In this document: positions 25,453 through 34,065 of the stretch, piece by piece | How positions within the stretch are numbered: the stretch's first letter is position 1 | How the letters are laid out: each line of letters begins with the position of its first letter | Origin: Dyadobacter fermentans | GTDB lineage: Bacteria > Bacteroidota > Bacteroidia > Cytophagales > Spirosomataceae | NCBI RefSeq assembly: GCF_019924045.1 | Contig: NZ_JAHXBN010000020.1 | Coordinates: forward strand, 1 to 64,000 | Direction of reading: 5' to 3' | DNA length: 64,000 nucleotides | Made by a program: the position numbers and the translations under genes | The notes under the pieces: model-generated | Seen by the model: only the letters and a program-made list of their open reading frames with translations | Told to the model about the DNA's origin: nothing | The model's database searches: none

Positions 25453-27233
25453 AGACGGTCGGTGAGCGAATGTAAAAAGGCAATGATATCGGATTTTTCC
25501 TCTTCCGATAGATTAAGCGGTGTAGCGGGCAGTGTTTGGTCGGGAATAGTGAGGCCCAGGCCGGCGCCGCCGCCTTTGTCGTAAAACTCCATGACTTTTT
25601 CGAGGCTTCCCAAAGCGCCGTTGTGCATGTAAGGGGCAGTCACGGCAGCATTGCGGACGCTGGGTGTTTTAAATGCCCCGCGATAATAGGGAGTAGGGCG
25701 GGTTTCGAAGCGCCCCTGATCGGGATCCACTTTCGGGTGAAGTAAATCATCCGACGCAGTGGTACCCAGTATTTCAAACTCCGTGAGGGTGTAAACAGGC
25801 GGTATCAGCCCGTTGAACAGCGGTGCGAAATGGCACGTGCCGCATTGCGCTTTACCCATAAAAAGGTTGAACCCATTCACCTGATGATCGGTAAGGGCCG
25901 TATGATCTCCCGCAATATACTTGTCAAAATCAGAGTTGAATGGCTGCAACGTGCGCACATAGGCCGCGATGGCGTTGTAAATAATCGTATCATTCAAAGT
26001 ATTCCGCTTCCGGGACACTTTCCGGATCAGGCGGCGATAGGAGCGTTCCCTGGCCAGTTTAATAATCGTCTCAGCTGGTGTGCCATTCATTTCGAGCGTG
26101 TCGTGGATCACGGTGCGGATTTGTTCTTCCAGCGTTTTGGCACGACCGTCCCAGAATTGCGCGTGTTGGAATGTACTATATAGTAATGAAGGCGCATTAC
26201 GCCGCACCGCCTGCCCAGGATGAATGCCCATGCTGCGGGGCAGCCCATCGGTAAAATGCAAAGCAGGGTTATGGCAAGATGCACAGCTGCGGCTGCCGTT
26301 GGAGGACAAACGCGTTTCAAAAAACAGCTTTTTACCTAACTCGGCCAACGCAGGATGGGTGTTGGTCCTTCCGGCAAAAGCAGGGCCGGCAAACGCATCC
26401 CTGCTGAAAATGTGCTTGGCGTTGTAATTTAAAATACCCTTCTCATTGATCTCCAAACCCATCCCGCTGATCATCAGGCTAAGACTTTCCTGCAATGGCA
26501 ACGCATAGTTAGTCAGAAAGAACAGCCGGTCGAACTGGTCGAAATCTGTTTTTCCGGTAAGATAAATCTCGCAGGAATTCAGCAGTTTTCGGACAGAACC
26601 CTCGTCGGAATGCATTAAATAGGGATTCAATACTTCGTGAAGCGCTTGGAGTGAAACCAATGCTTCGCCGAGGCCGCTTTTAAGTAATGGCGCATCGAAA
26701 CCGCTGATGCTGAGCGTCAAAACGCGGATCAGTTCAAGGCGCACACTTTCAAGCACCTGCGCGTCGGTGGCCTTGAAATTGTAGAGCAATGCGGGCAGAT
26801 CTTCTGCGGAAGTTTCCAGAAACCGGCTTTGTCGCAGCAGTTCCGCCTTGTGCAAACCCGGGTTGTCGAACAACAGCGCTTCGATGTATTGCAGCCCGGT
26901 AGGTGCCCCGTATTCGAGGTGCGGCTCCTCGATTTCGTTCTTGGGGGGCCGGTTGTAAATGCGCGATGAAGTGAAAAAGAAGTAATCCAGAAAAAAGGCG
27001 ATCCGCTTGTAGGCCAGGCGCGTTTCTTTCAGCTTTGCTTTGGCATGCTCCATGCTACGGATGTCGGTAGAATCGGTCTTTTCGATTGCGATCCGCATTT
27101 CCCTCACAGCGACGGCAAATGCCCGGGCATCGGTCCGAAAGCGGTCGGTGCAATTTTGTACGCCGATGCTTTCCTGCCCCGATGCCGCAGCAAGCAGTAA
27201 CAATGCCATACCTAATGTAAGGGCTTTCCACAT
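25449..27233 (-). CDS. Di-haem cytochrome c peroxidase with N-terminal helical domain
   Basis: This 594-residue protein has a signal peptide (to about residue 20), an N-terminal helical region (about 28-250) resembling imelysin-like domains, and a MauG/CCP core. Haem-binding motifs are CASCH (317-321) and CGTCH (464-468), with APYMHNGALGSLEKVMEFYDKGG near the end. It should reduce H2O2 or carry out MauG-like oxidation in the periplasm. It is longer than the usual CCP (about 330) because of the N-terminal domain. It overlaps the phosphatase gene by four bases. The imelysin assignment is from pattern only. Confidence 0.85.
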   Translation of the reverse strand: MWKALTLGMALLLLAAASGQESIGVQNCTDRFRTDARAFAVAVREMRIAIEKTDSTDIRSMEHAKAKLKETRLAYKRIAFFLDYFFFTSSRIYNRPPKNEIEEPHLEYGAPTGLQYIEALLFDNPGLHKAELLRQSRFLETSAEDLPALLYNFKATDAQVLESVRLELIRVLTLSISGFDAPLLKSGLGEALVSLQALHEVLNPYLMHSDEGSVRKLLNSCEIYLTGKTDFDQFDRLFFLTNYALPLQESLSLMISGMGLEINEKGILNYNAKHIFSRDAFAGPAFAGRTNTHPALAELGKKLFFETRLSSNGSRSCASCHNPALHFTDGLPRSMGIHPGQAVRRNAPSLLYSTFQHAQFWDGRAKTLEEQIRTVIHDTLEMNGTPAETIIKLARERSYRRLIRKVSRKRNTLNDTIIYNAIAAYVRTLQPFNSDFDKYIAGDHTALTDHQVNGFNLFMGKAQCGTCHFAPLFNGLIPPVYTLTEFEILGTTASDDLLHPKVDPDQGRFETRPTPYYRGAFKTPSVRNAAVTAPYMHNGALGSLEKVMEFYDKGGGAGLGLTIPDQTLPATPLNLSEEEKSDIIAFLHSLTDRL

Positions 27234-27336
27234 CGGATAGAAAAGGGGGGCTTGGAAACTTCCGCAAGATACAGAACAGGTGGCAAATCACGAATAAGCG
27301 TTAAATTGCCGGCCCTGACCCAATTTCCGAATTGCC

Positions 27337-28209
27337 ATGCATGGTTCATTTCCCCGGCTCGACATCGGCCCGCTTTCCGAATACCGCGAAGACCATATCA
27401 TGATCGCGCGGTTTTCCGATTACGTTCACGAGCACCAGAGCCTTGTTTTTCCACATCGCCACAGCTTCTACCACCTGGTACTTTTCACCGAAGGGAGTGG
27501 CCGGCATACCATTGATTTTCACCATTTTCAGGCCAGGCCTTATCAAATCTATTTCATGATCCCCGGGCAAGTACATACCTGGGATTTCGAGGGGGATATG
27601 GAGGGATACGTGGTCAATTTTTCGGATTCCTTTTTCAAATCCTTCCTGCTGCAACCCGAATACCTCGATTCGTTCTCTTTCTTCGATCAGGACAGCAGCA
27701 ACAACGTGCTGACGCTCTCCGAATCGGTTCGCGCGAATGTTTGCAGGTTGTTCGAGGAATTGCTCAACCAGAACGCCCGCGCAAGTGCCTGGCGCGATGA
27801 TATGGTGCGCGTTTTACTCCTCCAAATTTTTATGATCATTGAACAGAGCGATTCGGTGGACCGGAAGAAGCATGCCGAAAAAGGGAAGAATGCGACGGTG
27901 CGGAACTTCATCCGCCTGATCGACAAGCATTACGACCGCCTGAGGCTGCCGGGCCAATATGCCGAAATGCTGAATGTGACGCCTAATCACCTGAATGCAT
28001 TATGCAAGGAACACGTGGGGATGCAGGCGGGAGAACTGATCCGTAACCGGATCGTTCTGGAGGCCAAAAGGCTGTTAATCAACCTCGATCTGACGGTTTC
28101 TGAAATTGCCTACAAGCTGAATTTCAACGATAACTCCTATTTTACCAAGTTCTTCCGGAAAGAAACCGGCATGACGCCGGAGGATTTCCGGAAGAGCCCA
28201 GCCTTATAA
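27337..28209 (+). CDS. AraC-family transcriptional regulator
   Basis: This 290-residue protein has an N-terminal cupin-like sensing domain (about 20-150, with HRHSFYHLVLFTEGSGRH) and a C-terminal AraC double helix-turn-helix (about 190-288, with LNVTPNHLNALCKEHVG and EIAYKLNFNDNSYFTKFFRKETGMTPEDFR). It diverges from the peroxidase/phosphatase pair across 103 bases and may regulate it, which is inference from position. The effector is unknown. Confidence 0.88.
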   Translation: MHGSFPRLDIGPLSEYREDHIMIARFSDYVHEHQSLVFPHRHSFYHLVLFTEGSGRHTIDFHHFQARPYQIYFMIPGQVHTWDFEGDMEGYVVNFSDSFFKSFLLQPEYLDSFSFFDQDSSNNVLTLSESVRANVCRLFEELLNQNARASAWRDDMVRVLLLQIFMIIEQSDSVDRKKHAEKGKNATVRNFIRLIDKHYDRLRLPGQYAEMLNVTPNHLNALCKEHVGMQAGELIRNRIVLEAKRLLINLDLTVSEIAYKLNFNDNSYFTKFFRKETGMTPEDFRKSPAL

Positions 28210-28214
28210 ATTTC

Positions 28215-28595
28215 CTATGCCCGTCCTTCGGAAGACACCGGCTTGATAAACAGCGCAAGCCAGGTGCGGCGCGCCATGCGGTAAAAGAGCGGCGTCAGGA
28301 TCACGAGGATCGGGATGATGCTTACCAGGAAATAGTCGAGGTATTGTTTGAAAAAGTTGACGAAAATCAGGAAGTAAATCACCATGAATGCCACGTAGAA
28401 CGCATAGCTGATGTACAACGCACCCTGATAGAAGCCGGGTTCGGGTACGAAATCCGCGCCGCAGTTGGGGCAATGGCGGTTCATCTTGTCGAAATTCCGC
28501 AGGTTGTAGGCGCTTTTGGTAATAAAAAAGTCACCCTCGCCGCATTGCGGGCATTTGTTGAATAGGACGCTGTATATTTTATTGGGCTTTGCCAT
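28215..28595 (-). CDS. DUF983 family membrane protein
   Basis: This 126-residue protein has two zinc-ribbon-like cysteine pairs (CPQCGEGDFF at about 15 and CPNCGADF at about 42) followed by two transmembrane helices (about 58-84 and 88-110), the DUF983 layout. The function is unknown. It converges with the AraC gene and stands alone, with a 103-base gap before cheB. Confidence 0.85.
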   Translation of the reverse strand: MAKPNKIYSVLFNKCPQCGEGDFFITKSAYNLRNFDKMNRHCPNCGADFVPEPGFYQGALYISYAFYVAFMVIYFLIFVNFFKQYLDYFLVSIIPILVILTPLFYRMARRTWLALFIKPVSSEGRA

Positions 28596-28698
28596 GATCT
28601 TACTGTTTTAAGCTCAATACAAATTTCCACAATAGCCTGTTTAAAAAGAAAGACTGAATCTCGCTTTTATGGTAGAAATCAACGATCGGTTGGCTAAA

Positions 28699-29280
28699 CT
28701 ACGTCAGTGAGTTAATGAAAGCGGCCATTTCTATGGTGTCGAACACATGGTCGATAGGCAGGTGGGTGAGGGCGTAATGCGGCATGAAGGGCATTTGGGC
28801 AGTGTCCGGATTCTGGACTACGGCCATGCCTCCGGCTTGCTTCACGGCCGTGAGACCGCTGGTACCATCCTCATTAGCACCCGAGAGCAATATCGCCACA
28901 AGCCCCGGCCCGTAGACTTCCGCGGCGGACTCAAACGTGACGTCGATGCTGGGCCGGCTGAAATTGATTTTTTCGGAGTAGTCCAGCGAAAAGGTCCGGT
29001 TATGCTCGATGAGCAAATGATAATCGGCAGGGGCGAGGTAGATCGTCCCGGGAGTTACCGGCTCTTTGTCTTCGACCTCGTGGGTCGGATTTAATGTCTT
29101 GGAAGCCAGCAATTCAGATAAGGTCGAATCACCGGAATTGCGCCGGTGCAGTACCAGCGCGACGGGAAACGGCAGATCGGCACGCAGCAGCGGAAGCAGC
29201 CTGAACAGTACTTCCAGGCTGCCGGCCGAACCTCCGATGAGCAGGAGTTCGCAAGTATGGTTCAAATGATTTTCTTCCAT
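28699..29280 (-). CDS. cheB: CheB-type methylesterase without receiver domain
   Basis: This 193-residue protein is the CheB catalytic domain alone: LLIGGSAGSLEVLF with the active serine, VALVLHRR (His) and LLSGANEDGTSGL (Asp). CheB removes methyl esters from glutamates of chemoreceptors. Here there is no receptor, CheA or CheW in the cluster, so the substrate may be a kinase input domain or coiled coil. Its start overlaps the cheR stop by 19 bases. It is the last gene of the signalling cluster. Confidence 0.85.
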   Translation of the reverse strand: MEENHLNHTCELLLIGGSAGSLEVLFRLLPLLRADLPFPVALVLHRRNSGDSTLSELLASKTLNPTHEVEDKEPVTPGTIYLAPADYHLLIEHNRTFSLDYSEKINFSRPSIDVTFESAAEVYGPGLVAILLSGANEDGTSGLTAVKQAGGMAVVQNPDTAQMPFMPHYALTHLPIDHVFDTIEMAAFINSLT

Positions 29281-30089
29281 ATTTTCTCCCGGTTCAGTTG
29301 CTTGAACTTGTGTTGTATAGCCGAGAATTTCAGGGTTTCTTTCGTCCCCAGTGCAAGGTAACCCAATGCACCCAGACTCGCATCGAACAGTGTCAGTACC
29401 CTGTCCTGCAATTCCTTATCAAAGTAAATCAACACGTTGCGGCACAAGATAAGGTCGAATTCATTAAAAGAGCTGTCCGAAACGAGGTTATGTGTCGAGA
29501 TAATGATCTTTTCCGAAAGCTCGCTGTCGAACTTTGCCTGTCCGTATTGAGCCGTATAGTAGCTCGAAAAATCCGCCATGCCACCCGATGAAATGTAACT
29601 TTCGGAGTATTGTTTCATCAACGCCAATGGAAAAATGCCTTTTCTGACCTTTTCGAGCACGCTGGGATTGAGGTCGGTCGCATACAGCAGCGAGCGCCGG
29701 AGGAGGTTGGCTTCTTTAAGCAGGATCGCCATAGAATATACCTCTTCGCCGGTAGAGCAGCCAGCATGCCAGATACGGATGAATGGCTTGGTACCTAATA
29801 CCGGAAGTACCTCTTCGCGGAGGGACTTATAAAATGCCGGGTCACGGAACATTTCCGTGACATTCACCGTCACTTCTTCCACGAACCGTTTGAGGTATGA
29901 CGGGTCGTTGCGGACACGGTAGCGCAGCTCAGCGAAGCTCGGAAATTTATCAAGTGAGCATAGCCGGATAATCCTGCGTTTCAGCGAAGCGCGCGAGTAC
30001 CGCGTGAAATCGTATCCGTAGAGATCGAACAGGTCGTTCAGCAGAAGGTCGATGTCTTCCTCTTCCATCATGGGATCAGATGTTACCAA
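29262..30089 (-). CDS. cheR: CheR-type methyltransferase
   Basis: This 275-residue protein has the CheR N-terminal helical domain (about 10-75) and a SAM-binding domain with IWHAGCSTGEEVYSMAILL, YATDLNPSVLEKVRKG and FDLILCRNVLIYF. It transfers methyl groups from SAM to glutamate side chains. It overlaps the upstream receiver gene by 14 bases if the first ATG is used (an ATG at residue 7 is an alternative) and the downstream cheB by 19. CheR-CheB pairs next to hybrid kinases occur widely in Bacteroidota; the methylated target is unknown. Confidence 0.88.
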   Translation of the reverse strand: MVTSDPMMEEEDIDLLLNDLFDLYGYDFTRYSRASLKRRIIRLCSLDKFPSFAELRYRVRNDPSYLKRFVEEVTVNVTEMFRDPAFYKSLREEVLPVLGTKPFIRIWHAGCSTGEEVYSMAILLKEANLLRRSLLYATDLNPSVLEKVRKGIFPLALMKQYSESYISSGGMADFSSYYTAQYGQAKFDSELSEKIIISTHNLVSDSSFNEFDLILCRNVLIYFDKELQDRVLTLFDASLGALGYLALGTKETLKFSAIQHKFKQLNREKIWKKII

Positions 30090-30441
30090 GTATCTTCAAC
30101 AGCTTGTCTACATCGATCGGTTTGGAAATATAATCGTTGGCGCCGGCATCGAGGCATTTTTCGCGGTCGCCCACCATCGCCTGTGCAGTGACGGCGATTA
30201 CCGGTACCGATTGCCTGTTTTCCAGGTCTTTGATGAGCGGAATGGCTTCATAACCATCCATTTCAGGCATCATCATGTCGATCAGCACGGCGTCTACCGG
30301 TTCACTGGTTCGCAGGATGTCGAGCGCCTCCACGGCGGCGGAGCAGGAAATGCAGTCGAAACCCTTCGATTTGAGGGTCGCCCTGAGCGCGAAGATGTTG
30401 CGGGCGTCGTCATCGACGATCATGATCTTTTTCTTTTCCAT
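30076..30441 (-). CDS. Single-domain response regulator
   Basis: This 121-residue protein is a lone CheY-like receiver. It has an acidic pocket DDD near residues 10-12, Asp55 in VLIDMMMPEMDGYE, and the conserved Thr/Lys region VIAVTAQAM and YISKPID. It has no output domain. It lies eight bases after the 1200-residue hybrid kinase and overlaps cheR, so it probably relays phosphate between that kinase and the CheR/CheB part (inference). Confidence 0.9.
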   Translation of the reverse strand: MEKKKIMIVDDDARNIFALRATLKSKGFDCISCSAAVEALDILRTSEPVDAVLIDMMMPEMDGYEAIPLIKDLENRQSVPVIAVTAQAMVGDREKCLDAGANDYISKPIDVDKLLKILGNI

Positions 30442-30449
30442 TGTGGGGG

Positions 30450-33400
30450 TCAGGATTTTTCATAAAGCCACACGCGGAGCAGCGACATGAGCTGGTCAAT
30501 ATCCACAGGTTTTGTAATATAGTCAGAAGCGCCGGCATTAATGCATTTTTCGCGGTCGCCGGTCATGGCTTTGGCTGTAACGGCGATCACAGGCAGGTTG
30601 CGCCATTGCGGGTTTTCGCGAATGCGTTTCGCGGTTTCGTAGCCGTCCATCTGTGGCATCATCATATCGAGTAACACCACATCCACTTCCGGGTTTTCGT
30701 GGAGCTTTTGTAAAGCTTCTTTGCCATCCAGTGCCGTCAGAACATTCATTTTGTAGTTTTCCAGGGATTTGGAAAGCGAGAAAATATTCCGGACGTCGTC
30801 ATCGGCTATGAGCACTGTTTTGTTGTTCAAAATCTCTCCGAGGCCGCCGAGTTTGCCGGGATCCGTGCCCTGGCGGGCATTTTTCTTATTCTCTTCCACC
30901 ACGTGAAGGAACAGCGATACTTCGTCGAGCATGCGCTGGTAGGAATGCGCGGTTTTGACGATGATAGAATCGGCGTACTGCTTGATCCGCAGCTCTTCCG
31001 TCATGGATAGGCTCTTGCCCGTGAAAATGATAATCGGCACGTGCTCAAAGCCGGGGTTCTTCTTTGCTTCTTCGAGCATATCGTAGGCTTTTTTATCGGG
31101 AATGCCCATATCCAGGATCACGCAATCGACCTCGTTGTTCGAGAGCGCGCTAACCCCTTCGTTGATATCGCTTTTCAGCTCCGAATGAATATCGAAAGTA
31201 CCCAGGTAATAAGCCAGTGCTTTGGCGTGCATCGAATTGTCCTCGACGATGAGTACTTTTTTTGATTTCTTACTGATCACATATTCGATTTTCCGGAAAA
31301 TTTCGTCCATCTTCTCGACCGCCACAGGCTTGTCGATGAAGTCGACCGCACCTTTTTGCAAGCTCTCGTTCTTCATCCGGTGCGACGACATGATGTGTAC
31401 CGGAATATGCCGCGTTTCGGGATCGTTTTTGAGCTGGTCCATTACTTCCCATCCGCTCACCACCGGCAGCTGGATGTCGAGCAGGATGCCCATAGGTCGG
31501 AAAGTTCGTGCCAATTCAAGACCCTCATCACCACGAACGGCCACAATGCCCTTGTAACCCTGTTTGCGGGTGTAATCCAGGAGTGATTTGGCAAAGAACG
31601 TATCGTCCTCGACAATCAGGATCGTTTTGGAGGCATCGTTTACTGTGGAGCGGTCGTCGGGGATACTTTCGGGAATGACGGTGCTGACAAACCGGTTTTG
31701 CGCCACAGACGATGGTTTAGCAGCGATATCCTCCTGGTAGGTGCCGAAGAAGTTACCCGTCTCCGGTTCGGAATTCCCATATGCCGGTCCGACAGGCACA
31801 AAAAGCGTGAACTCGCTGCCCTGGCCGGGTACGCTTGTGAGTGATATTTCTCCGCCCAGGAGTTTGGCCAGTTCGCGGCTGATCGACAGCCCCAGCCCGG
31901 TGCCGCCATATTTCCGCTTGGTGGAGCCGTCGGCCTGCTGGAATGCTTCGAAAATATGGTGTTGTTTTTCGAGCGGAACGCCTATCCCCGTGTCACGCAC
32001 GACGAAGCAAAGCATTTTATCATTTCCGTCATTCAGTTTGATGGAAATGTCCACCGATCCTTGTGCGGTGAATTTCAATGCGTTGGATATCAGGTTTCTA
32101 AGAATTTGTTCCATTCGCATTTTGTCTATGTCGATCACCGAGGGCACTCCTTTTGCGACGGTAACCGAGAAATCGAGTGCCTTTTCCCGTGCGATCGGCG
32201 CGAAAAGCCCCTTCATATCATCGCAGATCTCTTTCACCGACACCGTCACGTATTCGAGCTCCATCTTTCCGGCCTCGATCTTCGACAGGTCGAGGATTTC
32301 GTCTATCAGGCCCAGCAAGCCATTACCGGAAGACTGTATCACCGTCGCATACTCGATCTGGTCGCTGGTCAGGTTCTTGTCGTCATTTTCGGCAAGGAGT
32401 CGGCTCAACAGCAGGATCGAATTCAGCGGTGTACGGAGCTCGTGCGACATATTGGCGAGGAACTCGGATTTGTACCGGGTGGTCAGTTCCAGCTCCTCCG
32501 CTTTCTTCTGTATTTCAAGGTTCTTTTCTTCCAGGAGGCCGCTGCGCTCTTCCAGTTCCTCATTGGTTTGCTGCAACTCCTCCTGCTGCACGCGTAGCTC
32601 TTCCTCGGATGCCTGCAATTTTTGCGACTGCGCTTCGAGCTCCGCGTTCAGGTTTTCGAGCTCATTGTGCTGGGTTTGCAGCTCCTCGGCCTGGGCCTGG
32701 GTTTCTTCCAGGAAGTTTTGAAGCTTCACATAATCCAGCGCGGAATTCACGCCACTGGCGATCGTTTCCAGGTTTTCTTCCAGGAAACGCATGGTAAGGT
32801 CTTCCGGAGCTTTCAGAAAACCAAGCTCAATCACGCCTATGCACTCATAGGAGTACACGAGCGGGAGGATTGCGAGCGCCGTGGGGCTGGTTTCACCCAG
32901 GCTGGATGTTACTTTGAGGTAGTTCGCAGGTACGTCGTGTACGAGCAGGGGCTTTTTTGTTTCGATAACCTGCCCGCACAATCCCTGCCCCGGTGAGAGG
33001 ATTTCCGGTACATTTTGTGCCGCAAAGCTGCCGTTTAACCGGAAATTCCAGTCGGTGTCGATAATGTAAATGGTCCCAAGACTCGCGCCGGAATAGGCAG
33101 TGAGCGTGTTGATGAGGTTTGCCGACAGCTTTTTGAGCACCCGTTCACCACGAATCGCGTCATTGATTTTTACTTCACCGGCCTGCAACCAGTTTTGAAT
33201 ATGCAGATCGTTGAAAGTTTGTTCCAGCGAGCTGGTCATTTTGTTCAAAGCAACTGAAATCCGGCCGAGCTCATCGTCGTTTTCATCCGAGCTGCGGGCG
33301 GCATAATCGCCCTCCGATACTTTTTGGGCAACCTTTTCGATGTGCCCGATTCGTCGGTTTGTTTCAGCATATTTTTCCTCGTCAAGCTGCTGTTGGGCAA

Positions 33401-34052
33401 TTCGCTTGCCGATATCCGCACGAATGCGCAGGTACGAAGAGATGGTAATCAGGATCGATATCAACGCGGCTACCACTACCAGAATGGGCGTGTATTTGAT
33501 GTAGATCTGCTGTTGTTCGAGGCGTTGCGCCAACATGGTACTTTCCTCTTCCTTGATTCGCTCGGTGTTGAGCCGCAGGTCGTCCATGATCTTTTTTCCC
33601 CGAACCATTTCCCGCAAACGAGAATCGGTATCGTGCAGGAAGTTGGGGTTCTTTTTGGCCATGTCGATGATGTTCTGCATCTGGCCGAACTTGGCTTCAT
33701 AAAGTGCCTTCACCTCGCGCAGGTTTTTCTGCTGAACGGGATTGTCGGCGGTGAGCTCCACGAGATTGTTGTAGCTGTCGGTGGTTTTTTCGTAAGCGCC
33801 GTTATAGGGATCGAGAAATTGCGGATCCGAGGTAACCAGATAACCCCGCTGGCCGGTTTCCGCATCTTTCATGTGCGACATGATAGCCTCCGCCTCGATG
33901 AGCACTTCGTTGGTGTGGTTGACGAGCTCGGAGTTGTTAATCAGTTTCTGTGTGCTGTAATAGGATGCCAGAAGGCTGAAAAACAGGAGTAGAATGGAGA
34001 AGGAAAATACGATCTGTAATTGCTGGACGATCGAATTGGAAATTTTCTTCAT
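30450..34052 (-). CDS. Large hybrid histidine kinase with CHASE3, GAF and three receivers
   Basis: This 1200-residue protein reads, in order: transmembrane helix (about 13-33), CHASE3-type periplasmic four-helix domain (about 40-180), second helix, HAMP (about 210-265), GAF (about 300-450), long coiled coil (about 455-525), HisKA with H537 in MSHELRTPLNS, HATPase_c (about 645-770). Three receivers follow at about 825-940, 950-1065 and 1080-1195. The second receiver has LDMGIPDKKAYDM rather than the usual MPxMDG. It is the central kinase of the cluster and lies 13 bases after the other kinase gene. The signal is unknown; CHASE3 suggests an extracytoplasmic stimulus. Confidence 0.9.
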   Translation of the reverse strand: MKKISNSIVQQLQIVFSFSILLLFFSLLASYYSTQKLINNSELVNHTNEVLIEAEAIMSHMKDAETGQRGYLVTSDPQFLDPYNGAYEKTTDSYNNLVELTADNPVQQKNLREVKALYEAKFGQMQNIIDMAKKNPNFLHDTDSRLREMVRGKKIMDDLRLNTERIKEEESTMLAQRLEQQQIYIKYTPILVVVAALISILITISSYLRIRADIGKRIAQQQLDEEKYAETNRRIGHIEKVAQKVSEGDYAARSSDENDDELGRISVALNKMTSSLEQTFNDLHIQNWLQAGEVKINDAIRGERVLKKLSANLINTLTAYSGASLGTIYIIDTDWNFRLNGSFAAQNVPEILSPGQGLCGQVIETKKPLLVHDVPANYLKVTSSLGETSPTALAILPLVYSYECIGVIELGFLKAPEDLTMRFLEENLETIASGVNSALDYVKLQNFLEETQAQAEELQTQHNELENLNAELEAQSQKLQASEEELRVQQEELQQTNEELEERSGLLEEKNLEIQKKAEELELTTRYKSEFLANMSHELRTPLNSILLLSRLLAENDDKNLTSDQIEYATVIQSSGNGLLGLIDEILDLSKIEAGKMELEYVTVSVKEICDDMKGLFAPIAREKALDFSVTVAKGVPSVIDIDKMRMEQILRNLISNALKFTAQGSVDISIKLNDGNDKMLCFVVRDTGIGVPLEKQHHIFEAFQQADGSTKRKYGGTGLGLSISRELAKLLGGEISLTSVPGQGSEFTLFVPVGPAYGNSEPETGNFFGTYQEDIAAKPSSVAQNRFVSTVIPESIPDDRSTVNDASKTILIVEDDTFFAKSLLDYTRKQGYKGIVAVRGDEGLELARTFRPMGILLDIQLPVVSGWEVMDQLKNDPETRHIPVHIMSSHRMKNESLQKGAVDFIDKPVAVEKMDEIFRKIEYVISKKSKKVLIVEDNSMHAKALAYYLGTFDIHSELKSDINEGVSALSNNEVDCVILDMGIPDKKAYDMLEEAKKNPGFEHVPIIIFTGKSLSMTEELRIKQYADSIIVKTAHSYQRMLDEVSLFLHVVEENKKNARQGTDPGKLGGLGEILNNKTVLIADDDVRNIFSLSKSLENYKMNVLTALDGKEALQKLHENPEVDVVLLDMMMPQMDGYETAKRIRENPQWRNLPVIAVTAKAMTGDREKCINAGASDYITKPVDIDQLMSLLRVWLYEKS

Positions 34053-34065
34053 AAATGGGCGTCAG

